Of a DNA stretch of 64,000 nt, positions 42,435-50,849 are shown piece after piece. This DNA comes from Bradyrhizobium sp. CSS354 (GTDB taxonomy: Bacteria > Pseudomonadota > Alphaproteobacteria > Rhizobiales > Xanthobacteraceae). The notes under the pieces were generated by a model. That model saw only the letters and a program-made list of their open reading frames with translations. It made no database searches and was not told the origin of the DNA. Numbering within the stretch: position 1 is the first letter of the stretch; each line of letters begins with the position of its first letter. Made by a program: the position numbers and the translations under genes. The DNA is taken from assembly GCF_029051725.1 (NCBI RefSeq), contig NZ_JAACFU010000019.1, forward strand, positions 62,001 through 126,000, given 5' to 3'.

Positions 42435-44765
42435 GTGTCGCATAAGCTTGCCTCCGCGCTTCTCGCCGCGCTCTTGATCGCGATCTCGTCTCTCTCCAGC
42501 GTCTGCGCCGCGCCGCCTGCGCCTGCGGCAAACAGCGCTGCCGCGTTGTCGCCCGATGAGGCCAAGCGGGCGCTGGAAACGCTGCAGGACGACAAGAAGC
42601 GCACGCAGATGATCGACACGCTGCGTGCGATTGCCAATGCGTCCGGTCCGCAGCAGCCGGCGCCCGAGCCAAAATCGCCGATCCCGCTCGCGGCCGACGG
42701 CCTCGGTGCGCAGCTCATGCTCACCGTGTCCGAGGAGATCGGCGAAATTTCGCGAGACGTCGCCGATATGGCCAGGACGCTCACGCATTTCCCGGCGTTC
42801 TATTACTGGATCGTGCGGACCGCGAACGATCCCGCGGCCTACAATCTCCTGATCGAGATCGCCTGGAAGCTCGGTCTGGTGTTCGGCTCTGCTTTCTGCG
42901 CCGAATGGGTGATGTTCCGTCTGATCCGGCGCCCCGTCGCGTTCCTGGAAGGGCGCATGCCGCAAACGGCCCGTCTGCCGGTGCAGGTGTTGCCCATTGC
43001 CGATCCGCCGTCATCCGTGGCCGATGTCACCCCCGCCCCCGAACTGCACAGGCGCCGCCACAGCCTGGCGCGGGCTTGGCAAATCATGCTGCGGCTGCCC
43101 CTCGTGCTGGGACGCTTCCTGCTCGAGCTGCTACCCGTGTTGGTCTTTGTCGGCGTCGCCACGGCGCTGCTCGGCACCGAGATCGGCGAGCCCACCACCG
43201 TCCGCCTCGTGATCCTCGCGGTCGTCAACGCCTATGCGTTCTCGCGCGGGCTCATCTGTGTGGTCCGTGTGCTGGCGGGGCCGTTCGGCTTGTTTCCGGT
43301 CAAGGCCGAAACCGCCGCCTATATCGAGATCTGGGCGCGCCGTATCGTCGGTGTCGGCGTCTCCGGCATCGCCTTTGCCAATGTGGCGCTGCTGCTCGGC
43401 CTGCATCGCGGCGGCTATGCCGCGCTCTTGCGCATGGTGATGCTGGTCGTGCATCTCTTCATCGTCGTGATCATCCTGCAATGCCGCCGCCAGGTCGCCG
43501 AAGCCATCCGCGCGCCGGCCGACCGGCAGGGGATCGCGGCGGGACTGCGCAACCGCATTGCGGGCGGCTGGCATTATCTCGCCATCGCGCTCGACCTGGC
43601 GCTGTGGGCCGTGTGGGCGCTGAACATTCGCAACGGCTATTCGTTGCTGCTGCAATATTTCGTCGGCACCATCGCGGTGGCGCTGATCACGCGCGTCGCC
43701 ATCATGCTGACGCTCGGCCTGATCGACCGCGGCTTCCGCATCAAGCCGGAGATCCTCCAGCGCTTTCCGGGCCTCGAGATCCGCGCCAACCGCTATCTGC
43801 CGCTGCTGCGCAAGATCGTATCTGGCGTCATCGCCTTCATCGGTCTGGTGGCCGTGCTCGAAGTCTGGGGCGTCGACGCCATCGTCTGGTTCTATGGCGG
43901 CCAGATCGGCAGCCGGCTGATCTCGGCGGTGGTGACGATCGGACTTGCCGTATTCATCGCGGCGGCGATCTGGGAAGCCAGCAACGCGCTGCTGGACCGC
44001 CAGATCAATTCGCTGTCGCGCGACGGCCACTATGCCCGCGCCGCGCGGCTGCGGACCTTTCAGCCGATGCTTCGCACGGCCTTGCTGTGCGTGATCGCCA
44101 CCGTCGTCGGCCTCACGGCGCTCAGCGAGATCGGCGTCAATGTCGCGCCGCTGCTGGCGGGCGCCGGCATCGTCGGCATCGCCATCGGTTTCGGTTCGCA
44201 AAAGCTGGTGCAGGACCTCATCACCGGCCTGTTCCTGCTGCTGGAGAACACCGTCCAGGTCGGCGACAGCGTCAGCGTGTCGGGGCTATCGGGCGTGGTC
44301 GAGAACGTCTCGATCCGCACGATCAGGCTCAGGGCCGGCGACGGTGCCGTGCACATCGTGCCGTTCAGCGCGGTCACGACCATCACCAATGCCAGCCGCG
44401 GCGCCGGCAATGCATCCGTCAGCGTCAACGTCGCTTACAAGGAGGACACCGACCGCGCCGGCCAGATCCTCAAGGATATCGTCGACGAGATGCGCCGCGA
44501 GGTCGAATTCCGCAGCCTGATCCGCGGCGATCTCGAGCTCTGGGGCATCGACAAGGTCGACGGCGCCATGGTGTCGATCGTCGGCCAGATCCGCTGCACC
44601 GAGGCCGGCCGCTGGCCGGTGCAGCGCGAATTCAACCGCCGCATGAAGCAGCGTTTCCAGCACAACGGCATCGAGGTCGCATCCGCCACCCAGACCATCC
44701 TGATGCACATCGCGCCGCCGGCCGATAGCGCCGCTCATCTGACGCCGCGTCGAGCGGCAGGATAG
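42435..44765 (+). CDS. Mechanosensitive ion channel, MscS family (large form)
   Basis: A 776-residue protein with a signal peptide (LASALLAALLIAISSLSSVCAAP), a Pro/Ala-rich periplasmic region (residues 25-110), about ten membrane helices, and the MscS channel core at the C-terminal end. The pore-lining helix and following beta domain read VAPLLAGAGIVGIAIGFGSQKLVQDLITGLFLLLENTVQVGD around residue 575, then GLSGVVENVSIRTIRLRAGDGAVHIVPF. The extra helices make it an MscM/YbdG or MscK-like large member. It releases solutes on osmotic downshock. The start used is GTG at 42435. Confidence 0.92.
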   Translation: MSHKLASALLAALLIAISSLSSVCAAPPAPAANSAAALSPDEAKRALETLQDDKKRTQMIDTLRAIANASGPQQPAPEPKSPIPLAADGLGAQLMLTVSEEIGEISRDVADMARTLTHFPAFYYWIVRTANDPAAYNLLIEIAWKLGLVFGSAFCAEWVMFRLIRRPVAFLEGRMPQTARLPVQVLPIADPPSSVADVTPAPELHRRRHSLARAWQIMLRLPLVLGRFLLELLPVLVFVGVATALLGTEIGEPTTVRLVILAVVNAYAFSRGLICVVRVLAGPFGLFPVKAETAAYIEIWARRIVGVGVSGIAFANVALLLGLHRGGYAALLRMVMLVVHLFIVVIILQCRRQVAEAIRAPADRQGIAAGLRNRIAGGWHYLAIALDLALWAVWALNIRNGYSLLLQYFVGTIAVALITRVAIMLTLGLIDRGFRIKPEILQRFPGLEIRANRYLPLLRKIVSGVIAFIGLVAVLEVWGVDAIVWFYGGQIGSRLISAVVTIGLAVFIAAAIWEASNALLDRQINSLSRDGHYARAARLRTFQPMLRTALLCVIATVVGLTALSEIGVNVAPLLAGAGIVGIAIGFGSQKLVQDLITGLFLLLENTVQVGDSVSVSGLSGVVENVSIRTIRLRAGDGAVHIVPFSAVTTITNASRGAGNASVSVNVAYKEDTDRAGQILKDIVDEMRREVEFRSLIRGDLELWGIDKVDGAMVSIVGQIRCTEAGRWPVQREFNRRMKQRFQHNGIEVASATQTILMHIAPPADSAAHLTPRRAAG

Positions 44766-44835
44766 GGCGTGCACCCCTAAACGTCGGCTTACCAATCCAA
44801 AGCGGAAGTCTCCCACCTTGCGTGTGATCGGCGGC

Positions 44836-44854
44836 TGTGACCCGAAGCGGATAT
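44836..44854. repeat. Degenerate TGTGACCC-type motif
   Basis: TGTGACCCGAAGCGGATAT belongs to a loose family with TTGTGACCCCAAAACGGACAT at 45386 and similar sequences at 58581 and 59868-59875. Low-copy decayed repeat; no gene in it. Confidence 0.35.
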
Positions 44855-44959
44855 CCCTGTAGGGATAACGTCAGCAGGCAAGAGCCGACGATCTATTCCT
44901 GTATCTTCAACCTTTGTTAGCTTCGGTTCAATTTGGGAGATGACCCAGTTTGCTGAAGG

Positions 44960-45295
44960 ATGGCAAAATCACGGATTATGACGGGGTGGCTGACCATAAT
45001 AAAATCGATCGGCGGTTTTGTCGCCGGTCGGGGCGCCTGCGTATTGGTAGCTTGGATAGGGCTTGCCCAGCTGTGCAACTGGTACACGACAGGAGGACTG
45101 CTCGTCTCCTTTGGACGCGGGGTGGACAACCTCCGCCACTGGCAGATCATCACTCATGAAACTCACCCTATAGGCTTGGTTGCGAATCTCGCTCTTTACG
45201 TGATGATGGCTGCATTGGGACTGGCGTTGTGCGCAGGGCAGCTTCTGGTAATTCGAAGATGGTGGCTGAATAAACCGAAACCGACCCGTGAGTGA
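44960..45295 (+). CDS. Small membrane protein of unknown function
   Basis: A 111-residue protein with two hydrophobic segments (GGFVAGRGACVLVAWIGLAQL around residues 18-38 and LVANLALYVMMAALGLALCAG around 74-94) and a basic C-terminal tail. I do not recognise the family. A later Met at residue 7 is an alternative start, and the ribosome site is weak. The loop between the helices has a conserved look (NWYTTGGLLVSFGRG). Moderately supported as real by its codon use and membrane design. Confidence 0.5.
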   Translation: MAKSRIMTGWLTIIKSIGGFVAGRGACVLVAWIGLAQLCNWYTTGGLLVSFGRGVDNLRHWQIITHETHPIGLVANLALYVMMAALGLALCAGQLLVIRRWWLNKPKPTRE

Positions 45296-45385
45296 CGTCG
45301 TCGCGGCTGGCATCCCTGTTAGATGATAGCCGATGTCGGCTATTGGCCCGTGCCCGACCTCGCGGTGCATCCGGTCGAAGGTCGC

Positions 45386-45410
45386 TTGTGACCCCAAAAC
45401 GGACATTTGG
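45386..45410. repeat. Degenerate TGTGACCC-type motif
   Basis: TTGTGACCCCAAAACGGACAT plus TTGG, the clearest member of the loose repeat family in this window. About 55 bases upstream is CTATTGGCCC, which recurs near 45874-45883 beyond the neighbouring gene, so a duplicated element may flank that gene. Confidence 0.35.
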
Positions 45411-45439
45411 ACTCGCCGCCGACGTGAGCGCTAGCGGCT

Positions 45440-45757
45440 CTATTTTGGAGCGCCGGTCTGGTTACCCGAACCGGTGGTCTGTTCGCTTTCCGGCCGGCCC
45501 GGAGGGTGCGCAGAAGCGCCCGGCTTGTCTTGATCTGCCACGAACCCGGACTGTCCGGAATTGCGTGTCTTGAGCCCCTTGTCTGCATCACGCTGCATCT
45601 GCTCGTTGGGCTCGCTAGTCTTGAGCCCACTGTCTACACCACGGTGCATCTCCTCCTTGGTTTGCTCACTAGGTGCGGCCTTTTGCTGTTGGGCCACTGC
45701 TTGGAAGGCAATCGCGCTTCCGGCAACGACTATCATCGCGAGAGTTGTTGTTCGCAT
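45440..45757 (-). CDS. Small secreted protein with internal repeat
   Basis: A 105-residue protein with a clean signal peptide (MRTTTLAMIVVAGSAIAFQA, cleavage after AVA near residue 22). The mature part is polar and repeats a short unit: MHRGVDSGLKTSEPNE and MQRDADKGLKTRNSGQ. It ends in a Gly/Pro/Ser/Thr-rich stretch likely to be disordered. The start is backed by a GGAGGAAAG ribosome site. No family known to me; a periplasmic location is the only inference. Confidence 0.8.
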   Translation of the reverse strand: MRTTTLAMIVVAGSAIAFQAVAQQQKAAPSEQTKEEMHRGVDSGLKTSEPNEQMQRDADKGLKTRNSGQSGFVADQDKPGASAHPPGRPESEQTTGSGNQTGAPK

Positions 45758-46089
45758 GCTTTCCTCCAGTGTGTTGCCCCGTCTCCCTAAACGCGCGGAC
45801 TTCCCAGTGTTTCCTAGTTCCGATTGCTATTTCAAAAGTACGCCGAACGATTGGATTGGATGGGCTCAAAATGTCGCCTATTGGCCCAACTCGGACCTAG
45901 GGTGAGGTGCGCCAACACGGCCGGTATCGGAGGCAGGGCGGACCTCACACGAAGTGCAGCGCGAGTTTATGAGTACATGTCCTAAGCGGTCTGGCATCAT
46001 TTCCGGCTTGCCTCCATCCGTTCGACAGCGTTCACTCCGGCTCCAGCCCGCTGACAACATGCGGGCGACAAAAAGGGTGGGAGAGATTG
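45758..46089. other. Intergenic region upstream of the TctC-type gene
   Basis: About 330 bases between divergent genes. It holds the CTATTGGCCC-type element near 45874 that recurs at 45340 and probably the promoters of both neighbours. No open frame worth calling; no clear -35/-10 pair. Confidence 0.4.
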
Positions 46090-47088
46090 ATGCGGGGGCG
46101 GTGGGTTGGACTGCGCGGTCATGTGATCGTCATTTGTGCGTTGCTCGGAAGTGCAGCGTGGACTGCTCCAGCGAGAGCGCAGCCGTTCCCATCGCGCCCC
46201 ATCACTCTCGTGGTGCCGTTCGCGGCGGGCGGTCCGACCGACACGCTGGCGCGCATCCTGTCCGAACGCATCGCCGCCGAATTGCACGCGACGATAGTGG
46301 TCGAAAACGTGGCGGGCGCCTCCGGCAGCATCGCCGGCGCCCGCGTGGCGCGCGCAACGCCTGACGGCACCACGATCACGATCGGCCATTGGGGCACGCA
46401 TGTGCTCAACGGCGCGATCTTCAAGCTGCCCTATGACGTGATCGCAGATTTCGAGCCGGTCGCGATGATCGCGATGGGCACGCAGCTCATCGTCGGCCGG
46501 AAGTCGCTCGAGGCCAACAATCTGAAAGAGATGATCGGGTGGCTGAAGGCCAACCCCGGCAAGGTGACTGCCGGCACGGCCGGCGCAGGCACGGGTGCCC
46601 ACGTTGCCGGTGTCTTCTTCAAGGAGAGAACCGGCACCGACTTCCAGTTCGTGCCGTATCGCGGCGCGGGGCCTGCCATGATCGACCTCGTGGCCGGGCA
46701 GATCGACATCATGTTCGACCAGGCCTCGAACTCGCTGCCGCACTACAAGAACGGTGCGATCAAGGCTTTCGCGGTAACCTCGCCGACGCGGCTCGCCTCC
46801 GCGCCCGATATCCCGACTGTCGACGAAGCGGGGCTGCCCGGTCTCTACATCTCCTACTGGCACGGCATCTGGGCACCGAAGAACACGCCGAAGGAGATCG
46901 TCACGAAGCTCAACGCGGCCATCGTCACCGTGCTTGCCGATCCCGCCGTCAAGCAGCGGTTTGGCGAATTGGGGCAGGAGATTCCTCCGTCCGAGCAGCA
47001 AACGCCCGCAACGCTCGGAGCCTTCCAGAAGGCCGAGACCGAGAAATGGTGGCCGATCGTGAAGGCCGCCGACATCAAGGCTGAATAA
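46090..47088 (+). CDS. Tripartite tricarboxylate transporter substrate-binding protein (TctC/Bug family)
   Basis: A 332-residue periplasmic binding protein. A signal peptide (GLRGHVIVICALLGSAAWTAPARA) precedes YPxRPI-type start FPSRPITLVVPFAAGGPTDTLARILSERIA. Further Bug hallmarks are VVENVAGASGSIAGARVARATPDGTT and VPYRGAGPAMIDLVAGQIDIMFDQ. It is an orphan: no TctA or TctB lies beside it, and the tctBA pair at 7882-10216 lacks its own TctC. Orphan Bug proteins are very common in this kind of genome. Start is ATG at 46090. Confidence 0.93.
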   Translation: MRGRWVGLRGHVIVICALLGSAAWTAPARAQPFPSRPITLVVPFAAGGPTDTLARILSERIAAELHATIVVENVAGASGSIAGARVARATPDGTTITIGHWGTHVLNGAIFKLPYDVIADFEPVAMIAMGTQLIVGRKSLEANNLKEMIGWLKANPGKVTAGTAGAGTGAHVAGVFFKERTGTDFQFVPYRGAGPAMIDLVAGQIDIMFDQASNSLPHYKNGAIKAFAVTSPTRLASAPDIPTVDEAGLPGLYISYWHGIWAPKNTPKEIVTKLNAAIVTVLADPAVKQRFGELGQEIPPSEQQTPATLGAFQKAETEKWWPIVKAADIKAE

Positions 47089-47093
47089 TACCC

Positions 47094-47204
47094 CTCCTCA
47101 TCCTGAGGAGCCCGCGGAGCGGGCGTCTCAAAGGATGCGCCGCGGGCGAGAGCAGGGCCTGCATGGTTCGAGACGCGCGAAGACGCGCCCCTCACCATGA
47201 GGAG
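47094..47204. repeat. Long-armed dispersed repeat after the TctC-type gene
   Basis: The outer arms CTCCTCAT (47094-47101) and ATGAGGAG (47197-47204) are inverted, and CTCCTCA/TGAGGAG also form a small hairpin at 47094-47110. Inside lie GGGCGTCTC and GAGACGC inverted pieces. It resembles repeats commonly found between genes of Bradyrhizobium and may help end transcription. Confidence 0.6.
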
Positions 47205-47356
47205 CGGGAGCGTTACGGCATTAACCTTTGCCCGTCACCAAAACCTCGCTGCGGTGCGGGATCACAATCCTTGCCGCAGTTTTCTGCGTCCTTGATCTCA
47301 GGTGAGCGCTGGCCGACAATGCCCGCCCTTCAATAAGAAACTCCCTGGGGGAATTC

Positions 47357-49009
47357 GTGAATAGACCTGCTCGGGTCAGCGCCCATTCGACATCGTCCGA
47401 TTCCGTGCACGGCATGGCGCTGCTGCGCGATCCCCTGCTCAACAAGGGCACCGCCTTCACCGCGCAGGAGCGCGACAATCTCGGCCTGCGCGGCCTGCTG
47501 CCGCCGTGCGTTCTGACGATGGAGACCCAGGTCGAGCGGGTGCTCGTAAATCTGCGCACGCTGCCGACCGATCTCGAAAAATATGTCGCGCTGAATGCCT
47601 TGCATGACCGCAACGAGGCGCTGTTCTTCCGCGTCGTCGTCGACAATATCGACGAGATCCAGCCGATCATCTACACCCCGACGGTCGGGCTCGCCTGCCA
47701 GAAATACGGCCTTATCTTCCAGCGTCCACGCGGCATGTTCATCTCCTCGCGCGATCGCGGCCAGATCGCCGAGATCCTGAAGAACTGGCCCTATCCGGCC
47801 AAGCTGATCGTCGTCACCGATGGCGAGCGCATCCTCGGCCTCGGAGATCTCGGCGCCAACGGCATGGGTATTCCGGTCGGAAAACTCTCGCTCTACTCGG
47901 CCTGCGCCGGCGTGCATCCCGAAACGTGCCTGCCGATCGTGCTCGACGTCGGGACCAACAACGAAGAGCTCCTGAAAGACCCTTATTATCTCGGCTTGCG
48001 CGAGCGGCGGCTCACCGGCGAGGCCTATGACAGCTTCGTCGACGAGTTCATGGTCGCCGCGCGAAAGACCTTTCCGGGTGTGCTGATCCAGTTCGAAGAT
48101 TTCGCCAATCATTCGGCGTTCAAGCTGCTGCACAAATATCGCGACGAGGCCTGCGTCTTCAACGACGACATCCAGGGTACGGCTGCGGTCGCGCTCGCCG
48201 GCCTCTTTTCGGCCCTGCGCGTCAACGGCGGCAAGCTCAGGGATCAGCGCATCCTGTTCCTCGGCGCGGGCGAGGCCGCGACCGGCATCGCCGATCTCGT
48301 GACGTCCGCCATGATGGCGGAGGGCGCCTCCGAGGCGGAAGCGCTCCGCCGCAACTGGCTGGTGGATTCCCGCGGCCTCGTCGTCGGCGGCCGTGAAGGC
48401 CTGTCCGGCCACAAGCTTCGTTATGCCCATGCCGACCAGGCGCCGATCGCCGACTTCCTTACCGCGATCAGGACGCTGAAGCCGACGGCGATCATCGGTG
48501 TTGCCGCGGTCGGCGGCGCCTTTACGCCCGACGTGCTCAAGGCGATGGCCGAGCTCAACGAACAGCCGATCGTGTTCGCGCTTTCCAATCCGACCTCGAA
48601 GGCCGAATGTTCGGCGGAGGACGCCTACCGCTACACCGAGGGCCGCGCGCTGTTTGCCTGCGGCAGCCCGTATGACCCGGTCAAGCTCAATGGCCGCACC
48701 TTCGTGCCGCGCCAGGGCAACAACTCCTACATCTTCCCGGGCGTCGGCCTCGGCGTTATCGCCAGCCGCTCGCGGCTGGTGACGGACGAGATGTTCATGG
48801 CGGCCGCCCATACGCTCGCCGATTGCGTCGGCAAGGACGATCTCGCGCAGGGCGGCCTCTACCCGGCGCTGCCGCGCATCCGCGAGGTCTCGGTCCGTAT
48901 CGCCGCCGCCGTCGCCGATGTCGCTTTTCAGCGCGGGCTCGCGGACGGACCTGCGCCCAATGATGTGAAGGGACTGGTGCAGTCCCAGATGTACGAGCCG
49001 CAGTACTGA
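47357..49009 (+). CDS. NAD-dependent malic enzyme
   Basis: Oxidatively decarboxylates malate to pyruvate. The 550-residue length fits the large malic enzyme family, with the catalytic Tyr in IIYTPTVGLACQKYG near residue 105, the Lys and metal residues in FEDFANHSAFKLLHKYRDEACVFNDDIQGTAAVALAG, and the dinucleotide fold LFLGAGEAATGIADL near residue 300. The late FALSNPTSKAECSAEDAYRYTEG motif is also intact. NAD rather than NADP use is inferred from the large-form sequence and from the absence of an obvious NADP arginine. GTG start at 47357 follows GGGGGAA. Confidence 0.94.
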   Translation: MNRPARVSAHSTSSDSVHGMALLRDPLLNKGTAFTAQERDNLGLRGLLPPCVLTMETQVERVLVNLRTLPTDLEKYVALNALHDRNEALFFRVVVDNIDEIQPIIYTPTVGLACQKYGLIFQRPRGMFISSRDRGQIAEILKNWPYPAKLIVVTDGERILGLGDLGANGMGIPVGKLSLYSACAGVHPETCLPIVLDVGTNNEELLKDPYYLGLRERRLTGEAYDSFVDEFMVAARKTFPGVLIQFEDFANHSAFKLLHKYRDEACVFNDDIQGTAAVALAGLFSALRVNGGKLRDQRILFLGAGEAATGIADLVTSAMMAEGASEAEALRRNWLVDSRGLVVGGREGLSGHKLRYAHADQAPIADFLTAIRTLKPTAIIGVAAVGGAFTPDVLKAMAELNEQPIVFALSNPTSKAECSAEDAYRYTEGRALFACGSPYDPVKLNGRTFVPRQGNNSYIFPGVGLGVIASRSRLVTDEMFMAAAHTLADCVGKDDLAQGGLYPALPRIREVSVRIAAAVADVAFQRGLADGPAPNDVKGLVQSQMYEPQY

Positions 49010-49051
49010 CGCTTACATTCACGCCGGACTCGCGGAGGCGGCTCCTCACCA

Positions 49052-49084
49052 CTCCCTCTCCCCGCAAGAACGGGGGAGAGGGAG
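49052..49084. terminator. Strong hairpin after malic enzyme gene
   Basis: CTCCCTCTCCCC (49052-49063) and GGGGAGAGGGAG (49073-49084) form a perfect 12-base stem with a nine-base loop. There is no T-run, so it may be a dispersed palindrome serving as a terminator. Confidence 0.5.
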
Positions 49085-49249
49085 TAAGAGAGGTGCTCGC
49101 GAGAGAATCTGTCTCGATTCAGGACAAGCCAGTGTGGTGGAATCGTCACAGCTAAAGCCGAAACGACTGCGGCCTCAGGCGCGCTTTCGTTCCGACAAGG
49201 TTCTGCCCTCATTGCCCACCGAAACTCAGGGACGTTCGGAGGGCGCATC

Positions 49250-49762
49250 ATGTCTTGCTTTGCACGTGCCGAAAATGCCCGGATTTCGCCGGCAACCCTG
49301 TGCCGGGTACTGCTCGCCATCATCGGCGCGGCGTCGCTTGCGGCGTGTGCGCAATCGCCGGTCGGCCGCCAGAAGGCCGATCTCGGCACCCACCGCCAAG
49401 CCGCTGTCGAACGACCGCACAGGGTGGCGGCGCTGCATCCGCGTCCGATCAGCCGGGCGCGCGTCCCCGACGGCGCAAAGCAAAGCGTCTCGCATGGTGT
49501 CGCCAGCTTCTATTCGGATACGGAGACGGCGAGCGGCGAGAGGTTCGACAAGAACGAATTGACCGCGGCCCATCCCAGCCTGCCGTTCGGCACAAAGCTG
49601 CGCGTCACGGACGTTTCGTCCGGTCGCTTCGTGACCGTCAGGATCAACGATCGCGGGCCGTATGTTCGCGGACGCGTGGTCGACATCTCTCCCTCCGCGG
49701 CCGAGGCGCTCGGCATGGTCGACAAGGGTGTCACCAATGTCCGGCTCGACGTGGTGCAATAA
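49250..49762 (+). CDS. rlpA: RlpA-like septal ring lytic transglycosylase lipoprotein
   Basis: A 170-residue protein with a lipoprotein signal ending in the lipobox LAAC (Cys33). The mature part has a linker and a double-psi beta-barrel: GVASFYSDTETASGERFDKNELTAAHPSLPFGTKLRVTDVSSGRFVTVRINDRGPYVRGRVVDISPSAAEALGM (in several family blocks), with the catalytic-type Asp in INDRGP and the upstream Glu. There is no SPOR domain, making it a short RlpA. Outer-membrane-anchored peptidoglycan cleavage is expected. GGAGGGC ribosome site before the start. Confidence 0.9.
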   Translation: MSCFARAENARISPATLCRVLLAIIGAASLAACAQSPVGRQKADLGTHRQAAVERPHRVAALHPRPISRARVPDGAKQSVSHGVASFYSDTETASGERFDKNELTAAHPSLPFGTKLRVTDVSSGRFVTVRINDRGPYVRGRVVDISPSAAEALGMVDKGVTNVRLDVVQ

Positions 49763-49877
49763 TTTGCAGCTGCATCGATCCGAAACGCTGTGCTTAACCG
49801 GCTGTTAGCCGCCTCCAGCGCACGATGGTTACCCGAACAATTCGGGACTCCAGATCGGAGCTCTTGGGAGGCGACGT

Positions 49878-50033
49878 TTGAACACGATCCAGTATCTCGA
49901 AGATCAGGCTACACGCGCCGAGCGGCTGGCCAAACGGATCACGGATACATTGACGATCGAAAAGCTCCTGACCTTCGCGGGCGAACGCCGCCGCGAAATC
50001 GAGGTCATCGCCGGCAAGTACCGGCGCGCCTGA
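49878..50033 (+). CDS. Small protein of unknown function (51 residues, TTG start)
   Basis: TTG at 49878 opens 51 residues (starting MNTIQYLEDQATRAERLAKR, ending GERRREIEVIAGKYRRA). A GGGAGGCGAC ribosome site is placed correctly before the TTG. It is highly charged and helical, with a heptad-like Leu/Ile pattern (ITDTLTIEKLLTF). No family recognised, but the codon use and ribosome site make it a likely gene. Confidence 0.65.
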   Translation: MNTIQYLEDQATRAERLAKRITDTLTIEKLLTFAGERRREIEVIAGKYRRA

Positions 50034-50053
50034 TCTCATCACACCATGCGCGC

Positions 50054-50359
50054 TCAGCTGTGGCTCTCGACGAAGTCGCTGAGATAGTCGGGTAGCGTCA
50101 CGCCATCGATGTCGCAGCGTGCCCGAATCTCGCCGGCGACATCGGTCGAGATGTCCTTCATCCAGTGCTCGAGCGTGTTGAACGAGATGACCTTGACGGG
50201 GTCGTTGAAGCAGCCCGCGACGAGCTCGCCAATCGTGGTGTCGAGATCGCTTCGCTCGACACGGATTTCAGTCGCCTTGTCGAGGCGGTCGATCACCACG
50301 AACAGGGTCTGGTCTGCGCCATAGGGCACGACCGGGGCTGGTACGCCGGCTTCAAGCAT
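50054..50359 (-). CDS. Conserved hypothetical protein
   Basis: A 101-residue protein starting MLEAGVPAPVVPYGADQTLFVVIDRLD. It reads as a small alpha/beta domain (strands LFVVIDRL and VKVISFNT; helices around GELVAGCFND and TDVAGEIRARCDIDG). A GTG three codons upstream (50368) is an alternative start. It is convergent with the 51-residue gene. No function can be assigned. Confidence 0.65.
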   Translation of the reverse strand: MLEAGVPAPVVPYGADQTLFVVIDRLDKATEIRVERSDLDTTIGELVAGCFNDPVKVISFNTLEHWMKDISTDVAGEIRARCDIDGVTLPDYLSDFVESHS

Positions 50360-50448
50360 GTGAGGCACTCACGCCTTCGCTTCCGATCCCCATCAACGGG
50401 AAAAACCGGAAGAAGGTTCCTGCGCTCAGCCGGTGCTTTCTGCGAAGA

Positions 50449-50721
50449 TCAGAGAAATTCGCGCAGCCGCGCCAGCTCGGTGATGTGCTCGGGCGAGAGG
50501 ATGTCCGTCACCAGCGGCGGCTGCGCGATCGTGCGGATCTCATAGAGATGCCTGGTCGCCGCCGGCTTCGCCATGAACGCCGAGATGCATTCGTCGAGCG
50601 TGCCCTCGATCACCTGGTAGGACGCCCTGTCCGATCGCCGCTGGTTCGCAAGCGATGGCCATTTATGCAGCACCGCCAGGACACCAAAATCGACCTTTGA
50701 ATCCTCAACCACGTCCCCCAT
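50449..50721 (-). CDS. Conserved hypothetical protein
   Basis: A 90-residue protein starting MGDVVEDSKVDFGVLAVLHKWP. A GAGGCGGAACG ribosome site precedes the ATG. The sequence (VIEGTLDECISAFMAKPAATRHLYEIRTIAQPPLVTDILSPEHITELARL in parts) is soluble and alpha/beta. It resembles an uncharacterised group of small proteins in Bradyrhizobium. It lies upstream of the 101-residue gene on the same strand and may be co-transcribed. Confidence 0.7.
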   Translation of the reverse strand: MGDVVEDSKVDFGVLAVLHKWPSLANQRRSDRASYQVIEGTLDECISAFMAKPAATRHLYEIRTIAQPPLVTDILSPEHITELARLREFL

Positions 50722-50849
50722 CGTTCCGCCTCACGCAAAAAGAACCCCGGCACACAAGCCTGCGTGCCGGGGCCTACACCCAATACTGCATCTCAATGCC
50801 ACAGCACCAAACGCGATGATCGGGAAATAGTTCCCGCCAATATTCGCTT

